In this document: positions 1-15,215 of the stretch, one piece after another
Layout: each line of letters starts with the position of its first letter
Position numbering within the stretch: the first letter of the stretch is position 1
Source: Letharia columbiana
Taxonomy: Eukaryota > Ascomycota > Lecanoromycetes > Lecanorales > Parmeliaceae
Direction: 5' to 3'
Assembly (NCBI RefSeq): GCF_014066305.1
Contig: NW_023501042.1
Location: 992,001 to 1,056,000, forward strand
DNA: 64,000 nucleotides
The notes under the pieces: generated by a model
The model's input: only the letters and a program-made list of their open reading frames with translations
Databases searched by the model: none
Told to the model about the DNA's origin: nothing
Program-made: the position numbers and the translations under genes

Positions 1-1934
1 ATATTATTATAAACTTTATAACTATTAAAGATAATATATAATTCTTTTTAATAACTCAAAGTTATTTTATATATAATAGTATATTTCTACTATAATTAAT
101 ATCGTCTTTTTATAATCTCTATTAATAGAATATAGAGGTTAAATATTAGCTTTAGCGCCTTTTATATTATCTCTCTCTATTTAATAAAGATTATATATTT
201 TTTTTAATCGAAGTCTATTAAAATATAGTCTATAAAGAAAACTTATATTAGCGAATTTTCTAGAAGTTATTTAAGTTTAATATTATTAAATAACATAAGA
301 CGCTAGCTATATTAAAGATAAAGGTCTTATATTATATAAAGCGTAGAGAAGATATTTAGAGAAAGTAAAGATTATAGATTATTTTAATAAGATAAACTCT
401 TTATATTATAGAATTTCTCGAAATTAATTAAGCTTTAGAGAATATAATAATTATAATATAAATATCTAACTATTTCTTATATATATATATATTATAACTT
501 TGAATTCTTTCGCTAATAGCGAGAATAATTAACTCGAACTATTATATCGCTTTATATATTTCTCTTAATATCTTTATTATCTTTTTCTTTTCTTAAGATA
601 AATAATCTCTTCGCGTATTAGTAATAGTAGATATATATAAAAAATAAATACTTATTTATCTAATATTCTTTAATTATAAAGAATATAGAATTCTAGTCTC
701 GCTTATATATCGATAATATAATTATCTTAAACTTTCGAGAATAATTAATCTTAATATCTTTATTATCGATATAATATATAATTCGATCTATTATAGCGTT
801 ATATACTTTATCTTCTTTTAATATATTTATAAATATATCGAAATCGATATTATTTATTATAACGCGAATTAATATTTAAATCTTAATAATATTAAGAGAT
901 AATATTAGCGTATCGATTATAGTTCTTCTTAAATATATATAGAAACTAGCTCGATTAAAGATATATAATTATAATATAAAATCGACATTATTAATAGAGA
1001 TAGATTATTTATTTAATCGTCTATATTTATAAGTTTATATATATATATAATTAATTTTTATAGCTATATCTAATTTGTAATTACTTAATTATTTTCTTAA
1101 AATATTAGACGTAAAGACTCTTAAAAAGATATTCTTTAATTACTTAAAGGCCTTATCGAGCTTTATTTAATTATAAAAAATATTAAGCGCGCTCTTAATT
1201 AGATATCTCTTTTTTATCTCTTACTTTAAAAAGAAGCGAATCTTTTTATAGTTAGACTCTTCTATTATTAAGTTACGTAAGATAATTAATATTATTTAAA
1301 TTCTTAAATTAATATTAATATAGAATAATTTAGATAAAATAGATAAAGATAACGCGACGCTAACTTATAAAGACTTATATTTTATATCTAAGATTAATTA
1401 AATTATAGAATTCTAAAAGAAGTAGAATAATTCTAGAGAAGGATATATTAGAAAGAATATTATAGAATTAATAGAGATTCTAATTTAGAAATAGATCTTA
1501 TAGAGCCGACCTTTATTTAATAAACTCTATTATATTATTTATTCTATCTATTTAGAGAATTAATTAATAATTAAGTTAAATAGTCAAAGTCGAATAATAT
1601 AATATAAAGTCGAACTATACTATATATTATTTAGATATTTAAAATATCTATTTAAGAATAATATATATCTCTCTTAATCCCTCTATCTATCGTATATCTA
1701 AATTATCTTATCTTTTACTTCTTTACTTATATCGTTATTCTTATATTTATTATAAATATTAACTCTTCAAGTTAAGTATCTTTTATTTAATCTTTTTATT
1801 TAGAATCTTCTTATTTAGATCTTATAAGTTATTTAATATTAAATTATAATTATATATTAAAATAGTATAGAAGCTTTAGAATAATCGAGTATACTTATAA
1901 ATAGCGTATCTAAAAAGATAATATAGTATTATTA
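1..1934. repeat. RIP-degraded AT-rich repeat sequence, unclassified
   Basis: This stretch is extremely AT-rich and dense with stops in all frames. TpA is everywhere, CpA and TpG are nearly absent, and CpG survives (many gcg and tcg words). That is the visible outcome of heavy repeat-induced point mutation acting on CpA. I could not recognise a domain after mentally reverting transitions, so the element class is open. No gene is supported here. Confidence 0.7.
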
Positions 1935-4755
1935 TATATTTAAGAACGAATTATCTCTCTTCGTATATTTCTATTTAAAATCTTATTATTGAGGCTTTTT
2001 AGATTATTTAATATTAAGTAGTAATTATATATCTTTTTATTTTTCTATAATAGTTATATTACTCTTTTATCTATTTAAATATTCTTATTACTTCTTCTTA
2101 ATTAGTATCTAGATTAATAAAGCGAAAGACTCTTATTAGCGTTATATCTATATCTATAAAACGCTTAATTAAGATAAAAAAGTGAAATTTATTATTATTC
2201 TTAAAAGGTTATATTATTAAATTATCGCGATTTTTAAATTAAATAACTAAAGAGTATTAGAGAGTTTTATTATCTAAATACTCTTACTTAAGCTACTATA
2301 AGTTTATTAATATTATTTAAATTTAATAAAATAGAGAAGAAGATTATATTAGAGCGATAATTAGATTAATTATAAGAGAACTTATAAATATTATTAGCTT
2401 TTTAAAACGTTTATAAATATCTTTATTAAGAGTATTAATTAGCTATTTTAATACGATAAGCTTAAAAATATTTTTTATTAAGTTATATAGATAGTAATTA
2501 TATATACTATCTTATAAATATTATAGTTATTTCTTCTTTATATTATCTAGCTTAGAAGATTAATCGCTATTATTTAGATTTATAATAATTCTTATTATTA
2601 TAATACTTAATATCGATTAGCTTTAATTAATACATCTTAAAGAATTTAAGAATATTAGAAATAATAGTTATAGCGCGTAGTTTATAGGTCTTATTAAAGT
2701 ATAATCTCATATATAAATTTAAATAGATTATACTCTTTAGCTCTAGATCTTATTATATTATATAAGATACTTGACTTTAATCTAATCTTAAATAATCTAA
2801 TTAATATCTTAAAGAATTTTTCTCTAATTATCGCTTAATAAGATAGATAATCTTTCTTATCTTATAAGATAAAAGCTTTATAAGTAAAGCGTCGCTATCG
2901 ATAATTCTCGATTTTATTATTTATTTAATTATTAGCTTATCTAGAATTATCTATATTTTATTAATATTTCTCTTTAATTTCTTATTCGATAAAGCGCGTA
3001 GACGAGACTTTATATTCTCTATACACTTTTTAATATTATAATATTTCTTTTCTATTATCTTAGATAAAACGATATTTATCTTTTATTATAACTACTTAAT
3101 TAATAGAATTATTATTATTATATTAATAAAGAATATAATTTATAATATAATTAAATATTTATAAACGAATAATAGATAATACTTAAACTCCTTCGCTATT
3201 CTATTATAATATACTTATTTCTTCTTATTCAAGTTTTATATATAAGCGAGATCTTTGATAATAATTCTAGATTACTTTATCTTATAGACGATAATTAATA
3301 TAGATATTAAGAAGATATTTAATTTTATATTATAATACTTATCGATATAAATTTATTTAATAGCGAAGTTATATATAAATAAGCTCTTTATTTTAACTTA
3401 AATATAATTCTTATAGAACTTAAATATTATTAAGATTAAGAATCTCTCTTATCTAGATTAAGCTTTATCGTTAACTATATATTTAAATAATTTAATATTT
3501 ATAAAGATTAAAGACTTCGAGCTAATATTATAATATCAAATTAATTTATATATATAAAAGACGCGAAGTTATATTATATTATAATCTTCGAGATCTATTA
3601 GCTTAATAATTTCGATAAATTAATTCGCGAAAATTTTAACTAGAATAATTATTAAGAAGAATTTTAATTTAGATATTATTTGAGCTATATAGTTAACTTT
3701 ATCTTTATATAAATATATAATATTAAATATCTTAATCGAAGAATATTAAAACTATTAATTCTTTTAAATAAATCTTAATATAAGATATTTACTCGCGAAG
3801 AGAGACTTTCTTAAAGACTTCAATAATAATAATATTTTAATATTTCTTTAAGAATATTAAATTATAGAGTAAGTTATTATTTAAATATCGAACTTATTAA
3901 TAATATTAGAGTCTAAAAAAATATTTATATTAGCGAGTTAAATAAAAGAATTAAATATATTTATCTTATCGAAGTTAAGCTTATCTATATTAATTACTTT
4001 ATTATAGAGATTTATCTAAAAATATCTTTATATTAAATTATATAGCTAATAGATTTTTAAAATAATAGATATTAAGAGTTTTTTACGAACTTAAGATATA
4101 CTCTTAAACCTCTAAAAATATAAGTATTTTTAATATTTCTATTATTATAATTAAGTTATAGAATTTACTTTATAATTTTTTAAAGTCTAATCTAATTACT
4201 ATAATCTTTCTTTTTTATTAAACTTAATCTTTTTATTAGATTAATTAATATAAAGAGTAAATAATTAATAATACTCGAATATATACTCTAATATTAGATC
4301 TTTATCGTCGATCTTTATATTATTCTATATCTTTCTTTAATTTATAATCTTATTAATTTTAATATTATAAGAGTTAGCTAATCTAAAGAATATAATCTTA
4401 TTTAATTAAGAGCTTTATTAATATAATATCTTTTATTATTAAATATCTTCTCTCTTATAATAAAAGCGTATTATTACTCTTATAAGTTTTAAATATAATA
4501 ACGTTATCTATTAAATTATTAATAAACTTCTTTTATAAAAAATAGCGATAAATTTATAATTAAGAGTTATTCTTATTTAAGCTAATACTAATAAGTTAAA
4601 AATCTATTTTATTTTCTTTATAGATATTAAGTAAATTAAGATAATAAGATTAAAGGCGAAGTAATAGTAGAATAAGAAGAAAGCGAAGTTTTAGTAGATT
4701 TAAATTAAGGCGAGATATTAGTAAATCTAAAAGAGATTAAAAACTTTAAGATTTT
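1935..4755. repeat. Copy 1 of a ~2.8 kb direct repeat, RIP-degraded, class unknown
   Basis: This segment matches 5,474-8,300 in the same orientation along its whole length, with an offset of about 3,540. Anchors: the word tatctctctt at 1,952 and 5,491, and the acgttatcta region at 4,501 and ~8,044. The copies differ mostly by C/T and G/A changes plus small indels. No transposase or reverse transcriptase motif could be read with confidence on either strand, so the family is unassigned. Confidence 0.7.
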
Positions 4756-5473
4756 CTAAGAATTATCTTATATAAAGTATAGTAAAAGAAAGATATAAAA
4801 AAGAAGAATATTAAGAATTAGAGTTAGAGTTAAAATACTTTAATAAATAACTTAATCTTCTTTATAGATAGAGATTTATTTAATAATTTACTTTAGTAAT
4901 AAATAAAGTTTAAAAGAAGAATATAATATATTATTAATAATTTATTTAGATTAAAAGCTAGTCTTAGAAATTAAGATAAAAGATTTATATTAAATAGAAC
5001 TCGATATTAAAATTAAGAGTAACTTCGATAAAGATTTTATTAAATATTATTTATAGTATAAAGTTTATAAAGTAAATATTAAATAATAAATTATAAAGGG
5101 AAAATAGTAGAATATAATATTATAGGCGCTAATAACTAGCGCGATAATTAACTATTTAACTTTAATTCGATAGTTTATCGACTATTTAAATCGTCTATTT
5201 AATTTAAATATTTAATTATAATTTATATTATTTAGAAGCTAGATTAGAGATTATATTAATAATTAAAAATTATAATTAAAAGAATTATAGATATTTAGTA
5301 AAAGTTAAATATTAAGTCTATTATTACTATTAATTAACTTAAATATATCGCTTATTTAATTCGAATACTAAATATAATAGTAATATCGAAATCGAATAAG
5401 CGATATCTAAGCTATCTATATATTCGCGTTATCTATATTTCTAATATTATTATTCTTATTTCTAATATTATTA
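4756..5473. repeat. AT-rich RIP-degraded spacer between the two direct copies
   Basis: This has the same base composition and CpA depletion as the flanking repeats and no reading frame. It may be part of the same element (each unit would then be about 3.54 kb) or an independent insertion; I cannot tell which. Confidence 0.5.
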
Positions 5474-8300
5474 TATATTTAAGATTAAATTATCTCTCTT
5501 CATATATTTCGATTTAATATCTTATTATTTAAGCTATTTAAGTTATTTAATATTAAGTAATAATTATAAATCTTTTTATTTTTCTATAATAGTTATACTA
5601 TTCTATTATCTACTTAAATATCTTATTATTTCTTTTAATTAATATCTAGATTTATAGAGCGAAAGAATCTTATTAAGATTATATCTATATTTATAAAACA
5701 TTTAATAAAAACTAGAAAGCGAGATTCGTTATTATTCTCGAAAGGTCATATTATTATATTATTACAATTTTTAAAAAAAATTACTAAGAAGTATTAGAGA
5801 GTTTCTATAATTTAAATACTCTTATTTAAGTTACTACGAGTTTATTAATATTATTTAAGATTAATTAGATAAAGAAGAAAAATATATTAGATTAATAATA
5901 AGACTAACAATAGAGAAACTTATAAAAATAATTAATTTTTTAATATATTTATATATATTCTCTTTAAGAGTATTAATTAGCTACTTTAAGACGATAAGCT
6001 TAAAAATATTTTATATTAGCTCGTCTAGATAGTAATTATAAATACTATATTCTAAGATATTAAAGCTAATTATCTTTCTTATTATCTAGCTTTATAAAGT
6101 TTAATTATTATTATCTTATCTTATAATAATTTTTATTATTTTAATACTTAGAATTAATTAGCTTTAGTTAATATTATTTAAAAAAATTAAGAATATTTAA
6201 AATTACTATTACTATTTAAAGCTTATAAACTCTATTAAAGTATAAGTTATAGATAAAATTAGAGATATTATAATCTTAGATTATAATCTTCTTATATTAT
6301 ATAATATACTTCACTTTAATTTAATTTTAAATAATTTAATTAATATTCTATAATATCTTTCTTTAATTCTCGCTTAATATATAGATAATCTTTCTTATCT
6401 TATATAATAAAAGTTTAATAAGTAAAATATCGCTATTAATAATTCTTATCTTCGCTATTTATTTAATTATTAGCTTATCTAGAATTATCTATATTTTATT
6501 AATATTTCTCTTTAACTTCTTATTCGATAAGACTACGTAAGCGAGCTTTTATATTCTCTATTCGCTTTTTAATCTTATAATATACTTTCTCTATTATTAT
6601 CGATATAACAAGATTTATTTCTCTATTATAACTACTTTATTAAGAGAATTATCATTATTATATCTATAAAGAATTTAATTTATAATATAATTAAGTATTT
6701 ATATATAAATAATAGATAATACTTATACTTCTTCGCTAGTCTATTATAATATACTTATCCTCTTCTTATATAGTTTTTGTATATTTATAAGATCGTTAAT
6801 TATAATTCTAGATTACTCTATCTTATAGACGTTAATTAATATAAGAATTAAGGCGATATCTAATTTTATATTATAAAATTTATTAATGTAAATCTAGTCG
6901 ATAGCGAAGTTATATTTAAATTTCTCTTTATCTTTAATTATAGCTTTTATATAATTCTTATATAACTTCGAGAATTATTAGAATTAAGAATCTCTCTTAT
7001 TTAGATTAAGCTTAATTATTAATTATATATTTAAGTAATTTAATATTTATAGAGATTAAGAGCTTAGCGCTAACTTTATAATATCAAGTTAATTTATATA
7101 TATAAAATATACGAAGTTATATAATATCGCGATTATCGAGATTTATAAGCTTAATAATTTTTATAAATTAATTTACGAAAGTCTTTACTAGAATAATAAT
7201 AAGAAAGAATTTTATTTTAAATATTATTTAGACTATATAGTTCGCTTTATCTTTATATAAATAAATAATATTAAATATCTTAATCAAAGAATATTAAAAC
7301 TATTAATTCTTTCAAATAAATCTTAATATAAGATATTTACCCGCGAAGAGAGACTTTTTAAAGACTTTAATAATAATAATATTTTAATATTCTTTAAGAA
7401 TATTAAATTGTAAAGTAAGTTATTATTTAAATATTTAACTTATTAATAATATTAGAGTCTAAAGAAATATTTATATTAGCGAGTTAAATAAAAGAATTAA
7501 ATATATTTATCTTATTAAAGTTAAGCTTATTTATATTAATAGCTTCTTTATAGATATTTACTTAAAAGATATTATTATATTAAATTATAGAGTTAATAAA
7601 TCTTTAAAATAATAGAAATTAATATTTCTCGCGAATCTAAGATATAGTCTAAGTCTCTAAATATTTAAATATTATTAATACTTATATTATTATAATTAAG
7701 CTATAAGACTTACTTTATAATTTACTAAATTATATTAAATTATTAAAACTCTTCTTTCTTATTAAGCTTTATTTTTCTATTATATTAATTAATATAAAGA
7801 ATAAATAATTAATAATACTCGAATATATACTCTAATATTAGATCTCTATCGTCGATCTTTATATTATTCTATATCTTTCTTTAATTTATAATCTTATTAA
7901 TTTTAATATTATAAGAGTTAATTAATTAAAGAATATAATCTTATTTAATTAAGAGCTTTATTAATATAATATCTTTTATTATTAAACGCTTTCTCTTTTA
8001 TAATAAAAGCGTATTATTACTCTTATAAGTTTTAAGTATAATAACGTTATCTATTAAATTATTAATGAACTTCTTTTATAAAAAATAGCGATAAACTTAT
8101 AATTAAGAATTATTCTTATTTAAGCTAATACTAATAAGTTAAGAATCTATTTTATTTTTTTTATAGATATTAAGTAAATTAGATAATAAGATTAAAGGTT
8201 AAATAATAGTAGAATAAAGAGAAAGCGAAATTTCGATAGAATTAAGATTAAGATAGAGTATTATAAAGATTAAAAGAGATTAAAAACTTTAAGATTTACT
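5474..8300. repeat. Copy 2 of the ~2.8 kb direct repeat, RIP-degraded
   Basis: Partner of 1,935-4,755. Similarity fades just after the shared stretch that ends near 8,300 (aaaagagattaaaaacttta in both copies). Both copies are saturated with stops and depleted in CpA/TpG, as expected for RIP, which acts on duplicated DNA. Confidence 0.7.
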
Positions 8301-11300
8301 TTAACTTAATAGAAGAAAAAATTAAATACTTAAATATTCTTAGAAAATTATTAAGATTAAAAATATAAGTATATTAATAAGTCTCGCGAAGTTTTAAAGA
8401 TATTAGCTTCGATATCTAACGTCTTAATTAAAGCTAGAATTAATATTAATACTTATTATTAATATAAAAAAGCGAGATTAATAAATCTTTAATTACGCGC
8501 TATAAGAATATTCGCTATTTAAATATATATACTCGCTTTTAATACTTATATACCTCTTATAAATTATTATTATTATTTATAATTAAGCTTATATTATTTA
8601 CTCTATAAATTAGATAAAATAATATTATAGAATTTTTATTAATATTATCTTAGAATTATTTTGATTAAAGATAGATAATAAGAGCTTTAAGACTAAGTTA
8701 CTTTTAGAATTAAGAGATTATTATTAAATTATTTATTAACTTCTAAATAGAGATAAGCTTATACTTATTTAGATTATTAATAATAATAAATTAAAGAAAG
8801 TTAATACTAGAGGGGTTTTTGATTAATAATCTATTAAATTAATAGAGATTTATTAATCTCTTAATTATTAAGAGCTTCTAGATCTTTATATATTCATCTT
8901 TCTATATTTTTATTAATTCCCTCTTAAATAATCGCTTCTCTTACTTTATAGACACCTTATTAATTAATAAAATTAATTTATATAAGAATTTAAGAAGAAA
9001 GCTAAGAGTCTTATATGATTATATAATTAAGAAATAAATAGTAATTAAATAATCTCGCTTATAATAATATTAATCTTTCTCTTATATAATCTTATAAACT
9101 TTTTTTAAAGGTCTTTATATCTTAATTAACGCGAGAACTTCTCTTTTATTACTTTAAATATAAGCTCTAAAAATCGAAGTTCTTTATAAATATTATCTCG
9201 ATTCGCGATAACGTCTAACTTAGCGAACGTCGATTTTAAAATAGAAATTAATTTCGATAAACGCTACTATTATAAGTATATCGTTTAAAGAAAATATAGA
9301 TATTAATATAATAATATATATAATATAATAATAAGAAAACGCGCGTTAGATTAAGTAAGATATAAGATAAAAGAAATTTAAATAAGACTATAGAGTTCGA
9401 GTCGAATATTTAATATTATTTTCTAAAATATATATTATATCTTTAATTAACTTTAATTAATTATAAGTAAACTTTAATTAATATTAACTTTATTAATAAC
9501 TATCTTAATAGTCTTAATTAAATATTAATATATTATATCTTTAACTAACTTTAATTAATTATTAATAAAAACTTTAATAGAAGCTTTAACTAGCGTTAAA
9601 ATTAGTAACGCGTATATTAATAATAAAAGTACGAATTTCGCTACTATATCTATTAGGGATATAAATTTATTTAATAATAATATAGATTTTCTAAGATCTA
9701 TTCTCTACTAATAATTTCGAAATTAATAATCTTTAATAGAGTTTAAGCGATAATAATTACTTCGATAATTAGTATTTCGAAAATTAATACTTATTTTAAC
9801 TCTTTAATATAAGAGATAATAGTAAGATATAGCGACTAATAAATACTATATCTATATAATTTTTATTTACTCTTTAATCGATTAGTAGATAGTCGAGTTT
9901 CTTTTTTAGTAGATATATTAATCTTCTTTCTTTTTTATATCTATAAAAATCGATTAATTAGATTATCTTCTCTTCGAATATATATAACTCTTAATAATTT
10001 ATTTAACTTCGATCGTTTATATCTAAAAGGCTTTTATTTTAATATAAAGATATATTAGCTAGCTAAATATAATAAAATAACTATATATTATAAATAACGA
10101 TAAATAGACTTAATATATTTCTTTTATAATACTTAAGATTATTTTTAGAGATACTACTATCTAAATTAAACGATTTAAATTAAAGTAAAATTAATTTCTT
10201 TTTATATAAAATATATATCTCTAAATTATATACTCTATAGACGACTTTACTATTTTAAAGTAAATATATAAATATAATTTTATATATATAAAAGCGCTTT
10301 AATTATATACGTATTAAATATAAAGAAATATTTAAAAGTAATAAAAGTATTTCTCCTCTAAATAGCTCGTTATAGACTCTTTCTTTTTATAAATATCTTA
10401 TTAATATAAGATATTTTTTATATATAAATTTATAAATATCTTTTATATAATTATAAAGAATATAAAGTTAAAATTAGACTTCGCGATAAGTAAGGCTAGA
10501 GTAATAATATATATTCGTTAAGACGTTAATACGTTATTAATTATTAAAGAATGCGTATCTTATAATTAATTAATAATAGATAAGAGAATATATATCGAGT
10601 ATATCGCTTCTATAAAAAATAATATAAAAATAATAGTAGACTTATTAGATATCTACGAGGTTATAGAAAGCGAAAATCGATTCTTTTATACGCGTTTTTC
10701 GATATTATAAATCGCGATATAGTTAATAAGTATTAATAATCTAATAGCTCTAATTATCGTAAGAGAAGAAGATATATATTTATTCGAAGATAATATAACT
10801 ACGAATTTAATATTATAATAGTAATTAAATAAGTAGAAGATAGAAGAAAAAGAAATAAACGCGATATAAATAATAAATCTAAATAATAAGATAATAGTAC
10901 TCTCTTATCTCTATAATAGACTTAAGTTATAATATTATAATTTCATCTTTAATAATTAACTCTATAGAATTATATTTAAAAGAGCGAGACGCTAGAAGAT
11001 CGATAAAACTATAATTTAAATCAAAGTCTCTTAATTAAATAAAATCGATATTTAATTATTAAACTAGATCGAACGTCGAGTCGATATCCAATATAAATAA
11101 TTTTTAAAATCTATTTAAATTCTCGAGAAGATTATACGCTAGCGCTATAATTTTTTAAGTTAAAACTCTTTAATAATAATATTAATAAGTTCTTTCGCGA
11201 TATTTATTTATAGCGATTTCGAGATGACTATAGCTTTAATAACGCGAAATTATTAAGATATAAGATATAGAATATATATAGCGATAATATCGACGGCGGC

Positions 11301-14300
11301 TAAATTAGTTAGTCTTTTAAAATTTATAACTTTAAACTCGAATTAAGATCGAAGATATATTACGTTATTTACTTCGATATTATAAGTATTATTAAAGTGT
11401 TTCTAATATATAAACCTTTTAATATAAGTCTATATTATTAATCTATATATTAAAGAAATACTAATAAAGCGAGAGTCTATAGCGAGATATATATCGCGGA
11501 TTAATAGTAGAAAACGTAGAATAAGCTATCTAATAACTCTATTATTATTCTTATTATTTTAATATTAAATAAAACTTATCTCTCTTAAATATATAAGAAT
11601 TAATATACTTAGTCGATTTATATTATAATTAAAAATCTTTAATAAAATACGCGATACGTATATAGTAGATCGAGTATAGCGATTTTAGAAATAATATTAA
11701 TTATTATAAAAAAAGAAGTTAAGGCCTAGATCTATTACTATATCTTAGATTTAATAATTAAAAATAACTTCTTATACTCTCGCGATATACTATCTACTAA
11801 CAAAGTATATTTAATAATTAAAGAATATTTTAAATATAATATTAATATATAATACGCGAATGATTTAACTCGAAGATATTATTTAATACTAGCTACTATA
11901 ATATTAAACTATAAAAAATAAATAATAATTACTTTAATCTTAAGCGATAGATACTATTCTATATATACGATCTTACTTATAGAGAGAAAGCGATTATATT
12001 CTTTAACTCTATATTCTAAATAAATACTCTAAGCGTATAGTCGAGTAGCTAAGACTATAAAAGAGATATATTAAAAAGATATCAAAATACTTACTAAGAT
12101 ATAATACTTTATAATCGCCGTTCTTTTATTAATAGCTACTTCGCTATTAATATATATCGATTATAATACTTCGATATTCTATACTTCTTAATAGTTAAGA
12201 AACTTATAGACTATCTATTTAAATAATAAATTAAATATATTAAGATTATAAAGATAGAGAATAAGATAAATAAGCTTCTTAATACTCGCTTTCAAATAAT
12301 TTCTAATTATATTAATCTAAGACGTATTAAGTCTCTAAATAAGAAGATATAATAGATAAGAAGAGAATAACTAAACTCTATAGAGGACGATAATAGCTAC
12401 CTTTATATCGATCTTAATTAAATTAAATTTAGAATATACTATATATAGATTACGCTATTCTTAATCTTATTATATTAACGAGATATTATTCTTATAATAA
12501 TAATATTATTTAATATCTACTCGCGACTCTAACTCGAATTAATCTACTAAAAGAGATTTTTTAAGTATATAAATCTCTAAATAAAACGATAAATAAAGAT
12601 TACTTTAATTTTCTAAAGTTTTATAATATTAATTACTTATTCGAAATAATATAATTATTTAACTTATTCGATAAATTAACTACTTAAATAAGAGAAAAGA
12701 CGTATATTAAATTCTTTAAAAAGTATTATAAACTAACGAATAAGTATAATAACTATATTAAATAGATTATATATTATAATATTATATATTAGAAGATAAT
12801 TATAATATATAATCTCGTTAAGTATTAAGATATAGAAGTATTATTATTTATAATTAAGAGATTATAAAAGAAAAGAAAAAAGACTAAGATAGGAACTTCT
12901 TTAGATCTTTATATCTAAAGTTAATAAGCGAATAATAAAAAGCGTAATATTATAAGATAGATAAATTATTATAATAGTCGTTATTGAGTAACTAATAGAG
13001 GTCGTTACTAAATAATTAAAGTTAAATACTTTTCTCGAAGCTTTAATCGCCTTTATTCGAATAGATCAAATAAAATTAAGAGAATATTATCTATTTAAGA
13101 AGAGATAATAATATTAATATATGTAAGACGAACTATAAATAAGATATATCGATATTCGATCTATATTTATTTTAATATTCGATATTAAAAGACTTTTAAA
13201 GAAGGATTCTCTAAATATAGCTCGTTTATTTAAAGACGTTATCATCTATAAATCTATTAATTAACTCTTTTAAAAAAGATAATATAGAAACTACGCTTAA
13301 GTCTATAAATATAATTAATAAACCTTCGATACTAATAAAATTCTTTTAAGGAAAACTAATAAGAAAAGTATTAGTCGTAATAAAAGTAATAGATCTAGTC
13401 TATAGAGATTTTAGATAAAGATTGACTTATCTATAGAGATATTTTTATAAAGATATTTAAATATCGATATAATAAATAAGTTTAGAAATATTATAATATA
13501 GTGAAAGTAGAAAGAGCGTAGCTATTAATAGCGCGGAATTTAAGAATTCTTAAAAAATAACGATTCTATAGCCTCGTAAGTATCGAGAGAAGTATATATA
13601 TTATACCCGCGTCGATAAAAGATAAGAAATTTTATTATATTAATAGCTTTATCGACTTTAATTAATATAATAATATTTATAATTTAAATTTTCTAAATAA
13701 GAGCTATAGAGTAGTAAAGGAGATTAATATACGCTATATTATAAGATAATAGAGATATTAAGAATCTAAATCTTAGAATATTAGAAATAAAACTAAATAT
13801 ATAATAGATAAAATCGATCTTAGTTACTCTTCTCGACTCGAATATCTTTCTTAACTCGAATATTCTTCTCGACTTAAATATTCTTCTTAACTTAAATAAC
13901 TTTTAAATTATCTTTAGAGTTTATCGAGTAAAAAGAGATTTTATAATTATAGAATATATACGTAGATATTATAATTAGAAAGAGAAGAGAGAGCGAGCTC
14001 TTTTCTAATTAGAAAGATATTAATACGCTTTAAAAAGTATCTAATTAAGTATTTTCGACGCCGAAGACTACTATTAAACTAATTCGCGATTTCTTATAAC
14101 TTAAAGAATATTATCGTCTATAACGAAGAGCTATTATTTAAAGTTTCTCTTAAGTCGTTAATAGTCTATATAATAATATTAGAATCGAGATATATTATTT
14201 TAAAAATATAATAAATTAGAAGAAAGTCTTAATATAAGCTATTATAGGGGTATAAGACGAGAGTTATTAATAGTCTATATAATAATACTAGAATCGAGAT

Positions 14301-14919
14301 CTTTATCTTAAAAATATAATAAATTAGAAGAAAGCCTTAACGTAAGATATTATAAGGGGAGATTTATATATATTATTACTCGCTATACTCTTATATATAT
14401 AATTATCTAAAAGTCAAAACTTCTAACTTAAGAAAGTCGATTTTAATTTTATAAGAAAGATATCTAATACTTTAACGAGTATTAATATATATAAATCTCG
14501 AAGGGATTTAGATATTAAGAGAAGAGGTTAATAGAGTTAAGATCGGGTAATAAGAAATATAAATATATATTATTGATCTTTATATATATTATATTAACTT
14601 TAACGCGATTATAGCGATAGAGAAAGCGTATTAATAACGATTTTTCTTCTTAGATAATTAGCGTTTACGAGATATATTATAAATAATAATATTCTTATCT
14701 TTAGTAGAGAAGATAGATTACTCGATATAGTAATATAAATTTATATATATAAATTTAATATCTAGCGATAGTATTATTAAGTTAAGTCGAATTAAGCTTA
14801 TAATATAACTAAGTTAAGTTAAACTCGACTTATAGAGTTAAATCGATATCGCGAATTATAGAAATAATAAAATATTAGTATAAGACGATTATTATTTCTA
14901 AAAAAATTATTTAAATAGT
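8301..14919. repeat. RIP-degraded AT-rich block, several unclassified repeats
   Basis: No intact frame survives in 6.6 kb. G and C persist mainly as CpG. A stretch around 12,650-12,960 retains long Lys/Tyr/Asn-rich near-frames on the + strand that could be a decayed gag or transposase, but no diagnostic motif is left. A ~109-bp tandem duplication lies at about 14,157-14,362. The block ends at a short tandem array and at the end of a DNA element (15,215). I cannot assign the parts to families. Confidence 0.55.
14157..14362. repeat. Tandem duplication, unit about 109 bp
   Basis: Two adjacent copies both contain agtctatataataata, then tagaatcgagat, then aaaatataataaattagaag, in the same order and spacing. 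They differ by transitions (for example gtcttaatataag versus gccttaacgtaag), consistent with RIP after duplication. Confidence 0.65.
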
Positions 14920-15215
14920 ATATAGTAATTATTAAACTAGCGGATATTATTCGAATAGTATATAGTAATTATTAAATTAACAAATATTATTCGAATAGTA
15001 TATAGTAATTACTAAATCGACGAATAGTATTTTAATAGTAAATAGTAATTACTAAATCGGCGGATAGCGTATAAAAAGTAGATTATAGTTGCTAATTAGG
15101 CGGAATTTAGATAGATTTTAATTAGATTTACTAATCCGACGAATTTTATAATTTCCGCGACCAACGCGCGATTAGCAATTTCAAATTTTATAGAAACTTT
15201 TCAGATTTGCAGATG
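14920..15215. mobile_element. End of a CATCTGCAAATCTG-type DNA element, with short tandem repeats
   Basis: The last ~110 bases are the reverse complement of the left end of the elements at 46,623 and 53,717, ending in TTTCAGATTTGCAGATG at 15,215. Inward of this end, four to five tandem copies of a unit of roughly 60 bp carry the word aatagtatatagtaattact followed by aatcggcgga. That word resembles the CCGCCGGTTTAGTAACT subterminal motif of the same elements. No matching opposite terminus is visible nearby, so the element may be larger or truncated. Confidence 0.55.

Noticed and set aside
1..400. Telomere or centromere sequence
   Set aside because: No TTAGGG-type array occurs anywhere; AT-richness alone is explained by RIP and cannot show a centromere.
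14920..15080. CRISPR-like regular repeats
   Set aside because: Units are contiguous and degenerate without unique spacers, in a eukaryotic RIP block; they match a transposon subterminal motif.
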